Assembly (NCBI RefSeq): GCF_001440545.1
Contig: NZ_LKHP01000009.1
Span: 38,306-102,305, forward strand
DNA from: Caloramator mitchellensis
GTDB taxonomy: Bacteria > Bacillota > Clostridia > Clostridiales > Caloramatoraceae
DNA: 64,000 nucleotides
Direction: 5' to 3'
Program-made: the position numbers and the translations under genes
Notes under the pieces: generated by a model
Told to the model about the DNA's origin: nothing
Seen by the model: the letters and a program-made list of their open reading frames with translations, nothing else
Database searches by the model: none
In this document: piece by piece, positions 41,878 through 50,341 of the stretch
Position numbering within the stretch: position 1 is the first letter of the stretch
How the letters are laid out: every line of letters starts with the position of its first letter

Positions 41878-43137
41878 ATGGGAGACTATAGAAAAATGTG
41901 GGAGTCACTTGGCATGGACCTTGAAAAGCATGATGCTCTTTGTGCTGTTTTGCCGGAGCTTTATGGAGCAACATATCTTACTCAGGATAACAGGCCTGAT
42001 GGAATGAACTATTTCAACTTTGTAATTTCAGAAGTTCATGGGCTTAGAATCGAAGAGTTAAGTAGGCACAGAGAAAATGGCGGAAAGGTTCTTGGAACAT
42101 TTTGCGTTTATGTTCCAGATGAAATAATAAATGCATTAGGAGCAATAGGCGTTGGACTTTGCGGCGGGTCACAATTCTGGATTGAAGATGGAGAGAAGAT
42201 TCTTCCAAGAAACTTGTGCCCTCTTATAAAAGCACTTGTTGGAGCAAAGATTAGTGCAACCTGCCCATATTTCCAATCATGCGACCTTTTGGTTGGTGAG
42301 ACAACATGCGATGGAAAGAAAAAGGCATGGGAAATCTTAAACGATTATACACCTGTTCATGTTATGGATATGCCACAAATGAAAAGATCAAAGGACATTG
42401 AAAAATGGGAGGAAGAAGTAAAATACTTTATTGAAAAGTTAGAAGAATTAACTGGAAACAAGTTAACTTATGAGAATCTATTAAATTCAATTAAGCTAAT
42501 CAACAAAAAAAGAAGAGCACTAAAAAGATTATATGACTTAAGAAAATACACACCATCGCCTATTTCAGGGCTTGATGCACTCTTAATTTCACAAATAGCC
42601 TTCTATGATGATATAGAAAGGTTTACTGAAAATGTAAATAAACTGTGTGATGAACTTGAAGAAAGAATAAAAAATTTAAAACCTAACAATAAAAAGAGAG
42701 TAATGGTTACAGGAACCCCAATGGCTATTCCTAACTGGAAACTGCATTACATTGTAGAAAACCTAGATGCTCAAATAGTTGTTGAAGAAACCTGCACAGG
42801 AACAAGATATTTTGAAAGAGAAGTTTCTGAAGAAGGGGAAACTATTGATGATTTAATTTCAAATATTGCTGATAGATATATGGGAATAAACTGTGCATGC
42901 TTTACTCCAAACACAGGAAGAGTTGAGGATATTATAAAATATGCAAAGGAATACAAAGCTGATGGAGTAATCTACTACAACTTATCCTTCTGCCAACCAT
43001 ATTCTGTTGAATATAAAAAAGTTGAAGAAGCATTAAAAAAGGAAAACATTCCACTAATTCTGATTGAAACTGATTATTCTACAGAAGATTCAGGACAAAT
43101 AAAGACAAGAGTTGAAGCATTCCTTGAAATGATTTAA
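41878..43137 (+). CDS. 2-hydroxyacyl-CoA dehydratase-family double-cubane protein
   Basis: This 419-aa protein has the HgdB/BcrC fold, with conserved cysteines in CGGSQFW, CPYFQSCDLL, ETTCDGKKKAWEIL, EETCTGTRYF, NCACFTPNTGR and FCQPYSVE. As a single-subunit protein next to a DUF3343 protein and an activase, it matches the double-cubane-cluster protein group (YjiM-like), which carries out very low-potential reductions, for example of acetylene in vitro; the natural substrate is unknown. There is no second dehydratase subunit, so classical hydroxyacyl-CoA dehydratase is unlikely. Confidence 0.85.
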   Translation: MGDYRKMWESLGMDLEKHDALCAVLPELYGATYLTQDNRPDGMNYFNFVISEVHGLRIEELSRHRENGGKVLGTFCVYVPDEIINALGAIGVGLCGGSQFWIEDGEKILPRNLCPLIKALVGAKISATCPYFQSCDLLVGETTCDGKKKAWEILNDYTPVHVMDMPQMKRSKDIEKWEEEVKYFIEKLEELTGNKLTYENLLNSIKLINKKRRALKRLYDLRKYTPSPISGLDALLISQIAFYDDIERFTENVNKLCDELEERIKNLKPNNKKRVMVTGTPMAIPNWKLHYIVENLDAQIVVEETCTGTRYFEREVSEEGETIDDLISNIADRYMGINCACFTPNTGRVEDIIKYAKEYKADGVIYYNLSFCQPYSVEYKKVEEALKKENIPLILIETDYSTEDSGQIKTRVEAFLEMI

Positions 43138-43146
43138 GGTGGTATG

Positions 43147-43389
43147 ATGAGAAATTATATTCTCTTTACTTCTTACAATAACGGACTCAGGTTAAGCTCA
43201 ATATTAAAAGATTCAGGGATAAAACACACTATTTCTCCAACTCCAAGAGAGCTTTCTACTTGCTGTGGAATTTCAATAATGTATGAAAAAAATGATGAAG
43301 ATGAAATTAAAAGGCTTGTAGAGGAAAAGAAAGTGGAGGTTTTAGGATTTTTCACCTTAGATAAAGAAATAAAAAGCTTTTATAAGTGA
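43147..43389 (+). CDS. DUF3343 small protein
   Basis: This 80-aa protein (RNYILFTSYNNGLRLSSILKDSG, RELSTCCGISIMYE) carries the CCG motif of DUF3343. It is found between double-cubane proteins and their activases, and in selenium-related operons. It may be a thiol carrier, but the function is not known. ATG at 43147 or 43144, close behind AAGGTGGT. Confidence 0.85.
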   Translation: MRNYILFTSYNNGLRLSSILKDSGIKHTISPTPRELSTCCGISIMYEKNDEDEIKRLVEEKKVEVLGFFTLDKEIKSFYK

Positions 43390-43399
43390 AGGTGACGTT

Positions 43400-44158
43400 A
43401 TGTTCTATATAGGAATAGATATGGGTTCAACCGCATCCAAGATTACGGTATTCAAAGAGGATGAAATATTCTACAATTTTGTTATGCCAACTGGATGGAA
43501 TAGCAAAGAAACGGCAATTCTGATTGAAAATAGGCTTAAAGAGATAGATGTTGATTATTGTAATGCAAAAATAGTTGCAACGGGCTATGGAAGAGTATCT
43601 GTTCCTTATGCACATAAAACTGTAACAGAAATAAGTTGCCATGGAAAAGGTGTTCATTATTTAACAGGAGAAGATTTAACTGTTGTAGACATAGGCGGAC
43701 AGGACACTAAAATAATAGAGTTAAAGGGAGGACAAGTTAAATCCTTTTTAATGAACGATAAATGTGCAGCAGGGACAGGAAGGTTTTTAGAACTCATGGC
43801 AAATACACTTGGGCTGTCTCTTGAAGAAATGTTTAGTTTTGCAAAAATGGGTGAAGCTGTAGCGATATCCTCCATGTGCACTGTTTTTGCTGAATCTGAA
43901 ATAATAAGTTTAATTGGTAACGGAATAAAAAGAGAAAATATTTGTGCTGGTGTAGTTGAATCTGTTGTCAACAAAGTATATACAATGATTCAAAAATCTT
44001 CTCCATTTGATAAGTATTTTTTATCCGGAGGTTTGTGTCAAAATGAACTTATAATTGAAAAGCTAAAGAAAAAACTTGGTAAACAAGTATATTCACACAA
44101 ATTAGGAAGATATGCAGGCTCCATTGGAGCGGCACTATTTGCAAAGAATTTTAGGTAG
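43400..44158 (+). CDS. Acyl-CoA dehydratase activase (HgdC/YjiL-like)
   Basis: This ATP-dependent electron donor of the BadF/BcrA/HgdC ASKHA family has phosphate-1 GIDMGSTASKITVF, phosphate-2 VVDIGGQDTKIIEL, and the cluster-binding cysteines CAAGTGRFLE and SSMCTVFAESE that hold a [4Fe-4S] between two subunits. It should drive electrons into the protein encoded at 41878. 252 aa is typical. Its stop codon lies inside a terminator hairpin shared with the convergent gene. Confidence 0.93.
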   Translation: MFYIGIDMGSTASKITVFKEDEIFYNFVMPTGWNSKETAILIENRLKEIDVDYCNAKIVATGYGRVSVPYAHKTVTEISCHGKGVHYLTGEDLTVVDIGGQDTKIIELKGGQVKSFLMNDKCAAGTGRFLELMANTLGLSLEEMFSFAKMGEAVAISSMCTVFAESEIISLIGNGIKRENICAGVVESVVNKVYTMIQKSSPFDKYFLSGGLCQNELIIEKLKKKLGKQVYSHKLGRYAGSIGAALFAKNFR

Positions 44159-44180
44159 GCTTTGAGCCTACCTTTTTAAT
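44149..44180. terminator. Bidirectional terminator containing both stop codons
   Basis: GGTAGGC-TTTGA-GCCTACC (44154-44172) has A-rich sequence before and T-rich after, so it serves both strands. The TAG of the activase (44156-44158) and the TAG of the convergent UbiA gene (44168-44170 complement) occupy mirrored positions in the stem. Identical to the adhE terminator over 25 bases. Confidence 0.9.
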
Positions 44181-45085
44181 ATGTTAGCTATAATCATAAT
44201 AACCCCTGTCAGCATATATAACTGAACGGTCTTTGCATTTGCTGCTATTAAGTTTGGAATATCATCGTAATACCTTTTAGCAATTTTAACAGCGGTAATT
44301 GAAATCGGTAAAGTTAAGAATGCCAGTAAATAAAATGGGTTTTTTAAGACTATGCTTATTGCTATAAATGATAAATATGAAAGTGCAAAAAGAATGGCGT
44401 ATATAGTTGCAGCCTTTTTCTTTCCAAGCCTTACAACCCAATTTTTCTTTCCGGCCTTAAGGTCTGCTTCATAGTCCGGGAATTCGTTAATCCATAAAAC
44501 ATTAGTGATTAAAAATCCAATTGGAAGAGATAAAAGTATTACTTTATAGTCAAAATTGTGTGCCATTGCAATATATATTCCTGATGTTATCAATGTCCCA
44601 AATGTAAATCCAACAGCTAATTCACCAAGACCTCTATAGGCAAGCTTTAGAGGTGGAAGTGTGTAAAAGGTTGCAATTAATACACCGAAAAGCCCTACAT
44701 ATAATACATTAAACTCCCAAAAGAATACTATAATTAATCCTATTATGCATGCAGCTAAAAGAGTTAAACCGGCTATCCATTTAGCTTCACTGACAGTTAA
44801 TATTCCATCGACGATAGTTTTTTTTCCTCCGCTAAATGGAGTCCTCTTATCGCCCTCAACAAATCTATCGGCACCTGAAAGATAATCTATAACTTCATTT
44901 GTTGCGTTTTTGCTGATTTCAATAAGATAAACACCAATTAATGAAACCAAAAACCAAAATAAATTGAATTTTCCTTCTTGAGTATAGGCAAACAAACCAC
45001 CAACAAGCATAGGGATTGTAGAAGCTATCCAGATTTTAGGATCTGCAAGCTGCCAAAAACCTTTCCAAATTCTTTGTTTTGTCAT
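44168..45085 (-). CDS. UbiA-family prenyltransferase (MenA-like)
   Basis: This integral membrane protein of 305 aa and about eight helices has the UbiA aspartate motifs NEVIDYLSGADRF (first) and NEFPDYEADLKAGK (second) that hold prenyl diphosphate through Mg2+. It most resembles 1,4-dihydroxy-2-naphthoate prenyltransferase. No other menaquinone gene is nearby, so the acceptor is uncertain. I use the ATG whose last base is 45085, behind GGGGTGG, instead of the upstream one at 45118. Confidence 0.85.
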   Translation of the reverse strand: MTKQRIWKGFWQLADPKIWIASTIPMLVGGLFAYTQEGKFNLFWFLVSLIGVYLIEISKNATNEVIDYLSGADRFVEGDKRTPFSGGKKTIVDGILTVSEAKWIAGLTLLAACIIGLIIVFFWEFNVLYVGLFGVLIATFYTLPPLKLAYRGLGELAVGFTFGTLITSGIYIAMAHNFDYKVILLSLPIGFLITNVLWINEFPDYEADLKAGKKNWVVRLGKKKAATIYAILFALSYLSFIAISIVLKNPFYLLAFLTLPISITAVKIAKRYYDDIPNLIAANAKTVQLYMLTGVIMIIANILKR

Positions 45086-45264
45086 TTTTTCCACCCCAAT
45101 CAGATAATATTTTAACAATCTATATTATATTACAATTTAACAAATATTACAATTTAGCAATAGTTTTTATCTATCCTTTAGCATGTATTTATTGATAAGT
45201 CAAAAATAATTGTAGTATTTTATGTGATATAATTATTCTTGTGAAAAAATAAGGGGGTATTGAT

Positions 45265-45753
45265 ATGGACAAGCAAGTTATAATTGATTTAGTTCGTCAA
45301 AAGGCGGAAGGATATTTTCAAAGGGGAGAGTTTTTCTGTTCAGAGTCGGTTGTTCATACTATTAATGAACTATTGGGCTGGCCATATGATAAAAATATTG
45401 TAAAAATGGCATCGGCGTTTCCAATAGGGCTTGGAAAATCGGGCTGCCTTTGCGGTGCTGTCAGTGGAGGGGCAATGGCACTTGGAATGGCTTATGGTAG
45501 AATACATGGCGAGCCTATGAATGATAAGATGTTCCCAATCTCGGCCGAACTTCACAACCATATAAAAGATTTATATGGAAGCACATGCTGCAGAGTCCTT
45601 GTAAAGAATTACGAATTTACAAGTCCTGAAAGAAAGGCTCATTGCGTTAGAATAACAGGAGAAGTTGCAGCTTGGATTGCTGAAAAATTTTTAGAGGATG
45701 ATGAAATTGCTTTAAATATCAACGAAAGATTTGGCACTGAGGTGGAAGTATGA
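45265..45753 (+). CDS. C_GCAxxG_C_C family protein
   Basis: This 162-aa protein has the family's cysteine signature: CSESVV, GCLCGAVSGGAMALG, STCCRVLV, HCVRITG. It is presumed to be a redox or metal/cluster-binding protein, common in anaerobes; the function is unknown. ATG at 45265 behind AAGGGGGTATTGAT. An extended -10 (TGATATAAT near 45225) lies upstream. Overlaps the next gene by 4 bases. Confidence 0.88.
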   Translation: MDKQVIIDLVRQKAEGYFQRGEFFCSESVVHTINELLGWPYDKNIVKMASAFPIGLGKSGCLCGAVSGGAMALGMAYGRIHGEPMNDKMFPISAELHNHIKDLYGSTCCRVLVKNYEFTSPERKAHCVRITGEVAAWIAEKFLEDDEIALNINERFGTEVEV

Positions 45754-46694
45754 ATCGAATAATCAAAAAAACACCGCTACCTATAGCTGGATTGATGCTG
45801 GCTCTTGCTTCTTTAGGAAATTTACTTTCATCATACAATATTTTATATAAAAATATACTCGGCACAATATCTGTTGCAATTTTGCTCTTATTATTGATAA
45901 AAATATTAAAGATGCCAAAAGAAATTATAAAAGATTTGGAGAACCCAGTCATAGCGAGCGTTACTCCCACATTTTTCATGGGTCTTATGGTATTATCGAC
46001 ATACATTAAGCCATTTTCAGAAAAGATAGGATTTGTAATTTGGTTGACAGCTATTATGCTTCATTCGGTGTATATAATATATTTTACTAAAAAATATATA
46101 TTAACATTCAGCATAAAGAAAGTATTTGCAAGTTATTTCGTGGTATATGTAGGAATTGTTGCTGGCGCATTAACATCTTCGTCATTTAAAATGGAGAGTT
46201 TAGGTCAAGGACTGTTTTGGTTTGGTTTTGCTGCCTATCTAATATTATTACCCGTTATTATTTATAGATTAATCAAACATAGGGATATTCCAGAGCCTGC
46301 AGTTCCTACACTTACCATCATGGCAGCGCCTGCAAACCTCTGCCTTGCAGGATACTTTAATTCCTTCCAAGAAAAAAACATTAGTATCATATTGTTCTTG
46401 GCATTTATTTCTATAATAATGTTTGTTTTTGTTTTATTAAATCTTCCTAAAATGTTAAAGCTAAAATTCTATCCCAGCTATTCTTCATTTACGTTTCCAT
46501 TTGTCATAACAGCTGTGGCTATGAAGATGACAAATGCCTATTTGATGAAAATGGGAAAGGGTATGATGTTCTTATCAAACTATTCTAAATTTCTAGAGAT
46601 ATTTGCAGTGATAATGGTTTTATATGTTTTAATCAGATATACTCAGTTTTTGCTTGAGGATAGTATAAATAAAAAAATTGAGAAAAGTGCTTAG
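45750..46694 (+). CDS. TDT-family (TehA/SLAC1-like) membrane transporter
   Basis: This 314-aa membrane protein has about ten hydrophobic helices. The sequence (PLPIAGLMLALASLGNLL, VTPTFFMGLMVLSTY, PTLTIMAAPANLCLAGY) is of the tellurite-resistance/dicarboxylate transporter family, which includes anion channels. Start ATG overlaps the upstream stop (coupled). A terminator follows. Confidence 0.85.
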   Translation: MNRIIKKTPLPIAGLMLALASLGNLLSSYNILYKNILGTISVAILLLLLIKILKMPKEIIKDLENPVIASVTPTFFMGLMVLSTYIKPFSEKIGFVIWLTAIMLHSVYIIYFTKKYILTFSIKKVFASYFVVYVGIVAGALTSSSFKMESLGQGLFWFGFAAYLILLPVIIYRLIKHRDIPEPAVPTLTIMAAPANLCLAGYFNSFQEKNISIILFLAFISIIMFVFVLLNLPKMLKLKFYPSYSSFTFPFVITAVAMKMTNAYLMKMGKGMMFLSNYSKFLEIFAVIMVLYVLIRYTQFLLEDSINKKIEKSA

Positions 46695-46720
46695 GGTGCA
46701 GTTCAAACTGCACCTTTTTG
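46695..46720 (+). terminator. Terminator after TDT transporter
   Basis: GGTGCAGTT and AACTGCACC pair around CA, followed by TTTTTG. Confidence 0.9.
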
Positions 46721-46784
46721 TGAGTGCGTATTGAAACTTTAATTGAATTCTGATAAGGTAAAATTATCAGGAAGAAGGTGGACT

Positions 46785-47651
46785 ATGTTTGGTTATGTAA
46801 CTCCTATTAAGGATGAACTTAAAGTTAAGGAATTTGAAATATTTAGGGGATATTATTGCGGAATATGCACAGTGCTTGGGAAAATAAATTATCCATCAAA
46901 ATACCTTTTAAACTACGATGTAACTTTTTTAGCTCTTTTGCTATCATCATTAGAATTTGAAAAGGACTATCCTAAAAGAAGATTTTGTCCATATACTATT
47001 AAAAGGGTTAAGTATTATTCAAATGAATTCATAAAATATGGTGCTATAATAAATGTCCTTCTGGCAAACAGGAAGCTGCTGGATAATTATTATGATGAAA
47101 AGAACTATTTATACTTAATCCTTTCAAAGATTATCCGCCTTAAAGATGAGGATGGCATAAAGAGTAAAGTTGAGGAAATAGATAAACATCTTTTTGAGAT
47201 AACTAAGCTTGAAAGACAGAATACATCTGATATAGATAAACTTAGTCATCATTTTGGAAAGATTACTGAAACTTTATTTGATGTTTTTGATGACAAAAGA
47301 ACTATCGCACTAAAATATTTTGGGTATAATTTAGGAAGATGGATATATGTAATAGATGCACTTGATGACTTGAAAAGAGATTTAAAAAGTGGTGAATATA
47401 ACCCATTAAAATTAGACTTTGATGAGGATACCGTAAGGTTTACTCTATACAGCTACCTTGAAAATATAACCAAGGCATATGAGTTGTTGGATTTTAAAAA
47501 GAATAAAGGAATTCTTGATAACATAGTTTATTTAGGACTTGCAGATAAAACAGAAAAGGTATTAAAGGGGGAAAACAAAAATGAGAAATCCATACGAGGT
47601 TTTGGGTGTGAGGGAGAACGCTTCATTAGAGGAGATAAAGAGAGCATATAG
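46785..47651 (+). CDS. DUF5685-family protein
   Basis: This protein of unknown function begins [20 protein letters not shown] and has [11 protein letters not shown] (a CxxC pair) and a later [11 protein letters not shown], typical of DUF5685, which is found beside DnaJ-domain genes in Clostridia. Largely helical. ATG at 46785 is behind AGAAGGTGG, preferable to 46743. Its last ~23 codons overlap the dnaJ-like gene by 71 bases in another frame, unusually long for this window. Confidence 0.85.
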   Translation: MFGYVTPIKDELKVKEFEIFRGYYCGICTVLGKINYPSKYLLNYDVTFLALLLSSLEFEKDYPKRRFCPYTIKRVKYYSNEFIKYGAIINVLLANRKLLDNYYDEKNYLYLILSKIIRLKDEDGIKSKVEEIDKHLFEITKLERQNTSDIDKLSHHFGKITETLFDVFDDKRTIALKYFGYNLGRWIYVIDALDDLKRDLKSGEYNPLKLDFDEDTVRFTLYSYLENITKAYELLDFKKNKGILDNIVYLGLADKTEKVLKGENKNEKSIRGFGCEGERFIRGDKESI

Positions 47652-48174
47652 GGAGCAGGTTAAAAAATATCATCCTGACAAATATCAGGACAATCCTCTA
47701 AGGGAGCTTGCCGAGGAAAAATTAAGGGAAATAAACGAAGCGTATGAATATCTTCTTAAAAATCATGGACAGGGAACATATTCATCAGGAAGTTACTCAT
47801 ACGGTGGATATTCAGAATTCCAAACTGTTAGAGACTATATCATGAGAAACGATTTTTATGCTGCCGAAAGGGAACTAAACAAGATAAACAATAGAAATGA
47901 TGAATGGTTTTACCTTATGGGGATTATATATGTAAATAGAGGAAACTATTCGCAAGGATACAGTTATATAAAAAGGGCAGCTGAAATGAATCCTTATAAC
48001 GAAGAATACAGGGATGCTCTAAACAGGTTGAATAACAGTTATAGAAACTACAACACTCAGTATTATAACGCGCCAAGAAGAGATAATGATGATTGCTGCC
48101 AGATTTGTGCTTGGCTATACTGTACCGACTGCCTTTGTGAATGCTGTGGAGGGGACTTTATATCCTGCTGCTGA
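47581..48174 (+). CDS. J-domain protein with Cys-rich C-terminus
   Basis: Residues 2-66 form a J domain ([34 protein letters not shown]) with the HPD motif that stimulates Hsp70. The middle (residues ~85-150) resembles TPR helices ([23 protein letters not shown]). The final ~30 residues contain nine or so cysteines ([15 protein letters not shown]...), possibly a metal site. ATG behind AAGGGGG. Probably a specialised co-chaperone for its DUF5685 and membrane-protein neighbours. Confidence 0.88.
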   Translation: MRNPYEVLGVRENASLEEIKRAYREQVKKYHPDKYQDNPLRELAEEKLREINEAYEYLLKNHGQGTYSSGSYSYGGYSEFQTVRDYIMRNDFYAAERELNKINNRNDEWFYLMGIIYVNRGNYSQGYSYIKRAAEMNPYNEEYRDALNRLNNSYRNYNTQYYNAPRRDNDDCCQICAWLYCTDCLCECCGGDFISCC

Positions 48175-48186
48175 AGGGGTGATGGT

Positions 48187-48678
48187 GTGAATACAAGAAA
48201 ATTAACCTTAAATGGATTAATTGCTGCTGCTACTTTAGTTGTTCTATATATCGGGGTTATGACTAAGAGCAAGCTTTCATTCTTAGCATTAGCAAGCTTT
48301 GGCCTTTCCATCCCTGTTTTAGTTTCGGGGATAGGTATGGCAGCTTTAACTATAGTTGCAGTTGATATTTTATCCTTCTTACTAATTCCAAATATAAACT
48401 ACACAATAGCTTTTTTACCTATATCCTTTTACCCAGTCGTAAAATCCTTTGCGGAAGGAAAAAAGCTTCATTGGGTTATAAAATATGGCTATTTTAATTT
48501 AAGCATGATTCTGATTTACCTATTTGCAAAAACCACTTTAGCTGAGGGTATATTTATAAGTAACAATACTGTTTTAGCTATAGTATTTTTAGCTTCACAG
48601 GTTGTTTTTTACCTTTACGATTACGTTTTTACGCAGGTTGTTTATTATATTGTAAAAAGGGTAAGAATAGGGATGTAA
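48187..48678 (+). CDS. Small membrane protein
   Basis: This 163-aa protein has about five hydrophobic segments and a positively charged start (NTRKLTLNGLIAAATLVVLYIGV). The overall layout recalls substrate-binding (S) components of ECF transporters or DUF2232-type proteins, but no decisive motif is seen. GTG at 48187 behind GAAGGGGTGATG. Part of the DUF5685-dnaJ cluster. Confidence 0.65.
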   Translation: MNTRKLTLNGLIAAATLVVLYIGVMTKSKLSFLALASFGLSIPVLVSGIGMAALTIVAVDILSFLLIPNINYTIAFLPISFYPVVKSFAEGKKLHWVIKYGYFNLSMILIYLFAKTTLAEGIFISNNTVLAIVFLASQVVFYLYDYVFTQVVYYIVKRVRIGM

Positions 48679-48697
48679 ATAATTTGGTGGTGATTAT

Positions 48698-49423
48698 ATG
48701 TTTGAAAAAATAGATAGTAAAAAGAGATTACTTGACAGCAAAAGGCCGTTACCAGAGCATACTGTTAAAAGCATAAGGGAAAATTTATTGCTTGAATGGA
48801 CGTATAATTCAAATGCGATTGAAGGAAATACGTTAACATTGATGGAAACCAAGGTTGTTCTTGAGGGGATAACGATTGGTGGAAAATCATTAAGGGAGCA
48901 TTTAGAGGTAATTAACCATAGGGATGCCATACTTTATCTTGAAGATATTATTAGGAACAATGAGCCTTTAACAGAGTGGCAGATAAAAAATATTCACAGG
49001 CTCATTTTAAAGGGCGTAGATGATAAATATGCAGGGAATTACAGAGATCAGAACGTTATAATTGCTGGAGCGAAACACAAACCACCTGAACATTTTCTTG
49101 TAAAAGAAAAGATGGAGGAGCTTATAAACTGGTATAACTACGATGCACAAAAACTACATCCTGTTGAAAGAGCAGCAATGCTCCACATTATATTTGTTGG
49201 AATTCATCCCTTCATCGATGGGAATGGAAGAACATCAAGGCTTTTATTAAATTTTGAATTGATGAAAAATGGTTATCCACCTGTGGTGATAAGAAATGAA
49301 AACAGGGTGGTTTACTATGAGGCGCTTGACAAAGCACACACCACTGGTGATAATAGTGACTTTGTAAACCTTGTTATTGATGAGCTAAACAGGACATTAG
49401 ATTTGTATTTGAGTTTGGTATGA
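48698..49423 (+). CDS. Fic-family protein
   Basis: The catalytic motif is HPFIDGNGRTSR. The N-terminal SNAIEGNTLTLMETKVVLEG holds the (S/T)xxxEGN inhibitory element, so this is a self-inhibited Fic. 241 aa, without the winged-helix tail of the Fic at 28339. ATG behind GGTGGTGATTAT. It is not linked to a separate antitoxin gene. Probably an AMP-transferase of unknown target. Confidence 0.92.
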   Translation: MFEKIDSKKRLLDSKRPLPEHTVKSIRENLLLEWTYNSNAIEGNTLTLMETKVVLEGITIGGKSLREHLEVINHRDAILYLEDIIRNNEPLTEWQIKNIHRLILKGVDDKYAGNYRDQNVIIAGAKHKPPEHFLVKEKMEELINWYNYDAQKLHPVERAAMLHIIFVGIHPFIDGNGRTSRLLLNFELMKNGYPPVVIRNENRVVYYEALDKAHTTGDNSDFVNLVIDELNRTLDLYLSLV

Positions 49424-49449
49424 AAACAAGAAAAAGTAAAACCATAAAG

Positions 49450-49484
49450 ACTTCACTTGCATTATGCAGGTGAAGTTTTTTGTT
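49450..49484 (+). terminator. Terminator after second fic gene
   Basis: ACTTCACTTGCA and TGCAGGTGAAGT pair (one G-U) around TTA, followed by TTTTTTG. Confidence 0.92.
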
Positions 49485-49541
49485 CTAAATTTTAAACTGG
49501 TTTAATAAATAATAATGTAATATTTCTAAAAGGGGATGGTT

Positions 49542-49706
49542 ATGAGGGATTTTATTGAAAGAAAAATGTTTGAGATTTACAATGACCTTATTAAAGAAGT
49601 TGACAAAAGGGATAACTTGTGTGACTTGAGGAGCTTGAGGTTTGACAATGAAAAGGCTCCAAACTATCATAATCCTTTAATTCAAATGCTTTTCCTACTG
49701 ATATAA
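49542..49706 (+). pseudogene. 5' gene fragment, 54 codons, joined to DUF1848 remnant
   Basis: The frame opens at an ATG behind AAAAGGGGATGGTT and encodes MRDFIERKMFEIYNDLIK... to NPLIQMLFLLI before a stop. It has a real ribosome site and normal codons but no recognised complete family. From about 49690 the DNA is in-frame (other frame) for a DUF1848 protein lacking its N-terminal half. The simplest reading is a deletion that joined the start of one gene to the end of another. Confidence 0.55.
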
Positions 49707-50254
49707 CAGACTTTGAATTTCATATTAGGAATTTTTACAAATTAATTAATGATCTTTCAAATTACACTGAAAGGGCAGTAATAAGTATATTTGACGATTA
49801 CAGAGGAGCATTATCAAGACTAAAAAAAGCTGGAATAAACTTAATTGAGGATGTTGAACATCATCCTAGATTTAGAAAATTTATCAAAAATATTGCCGAA
49901 ATAGCTAAAACTAATAATCTTCAAATATATAGCTGTGCTGAAGAAATCAACATGGAAAGTGAAGGAATTTTACATGGAAAATGTATAGATGATGATTATA
50001 TAAAAAGGGTTTTTGGAATTAACGTAGCCAACAAAAAAGATTCAGGGCAGCGTAAACAATGTGGATGTATTATGAGTAAAGATATTGGTGAATTTGATAC
50101 CTGCCTTCATAAATGCCTATATTGCTATGCTAACCGTGCAGATTCTATAGTAGAAAAGAAAATTAAAGAGCATAATAAAAACTCCCCTTCACTTATAGGA
50201 TGGCATGAAGTTGAGGAGGAAACAAATATAAAGCAAATCAGCTTTTTAGATTAA
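49673..50254 (+). pseudogene. DUF1848 protein, N-terminally truncated
   Basis: An open frame from 49673 (after an in-frame stop at 49670) reads FPTDITDFEFHIRNFY, VISIFDDYRGALSRL, IYSCAEEI and then GQRKQCGCIMSKDIGEFDTC, HKCLYCYANR, ending at 50254. This is the C-terminal ~60% of a DUF1848 protein, including its cysteine-rich end (CGC, CLYCYA). There is no start codon with a ribosome site before the conserved part; the ATG at 49952 cuts the fold. Probably non-functional. Confidence 0.8.
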
Positions 50255-50260
50255 TATTTT

Positions 50261-50300
50261 ATTCCCTGTGTAAAATTACATTCTACACAGGGAATATTTT
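50261..50300 (+). terminator. Terminator before thrC
   Basis: ATTCCCTGTGT (50261-50271) pairs with ACACAGGGAAT (50285-50295), followed by ATTTTATG. Confidence 0.88.
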
Positions 50301-50341
50301 ATGTTATAATTTTAAGAAAATTATGAATTTGGAGGGGTAGC

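Noticed and set aside
48698..49423. Fic protein as half of a Fic/antitoxin pair.
   Set aside because: The inhibitory (S/T)xxxE(G/N) motif is inside the same protein and no small antitoxin gene is adjacent.
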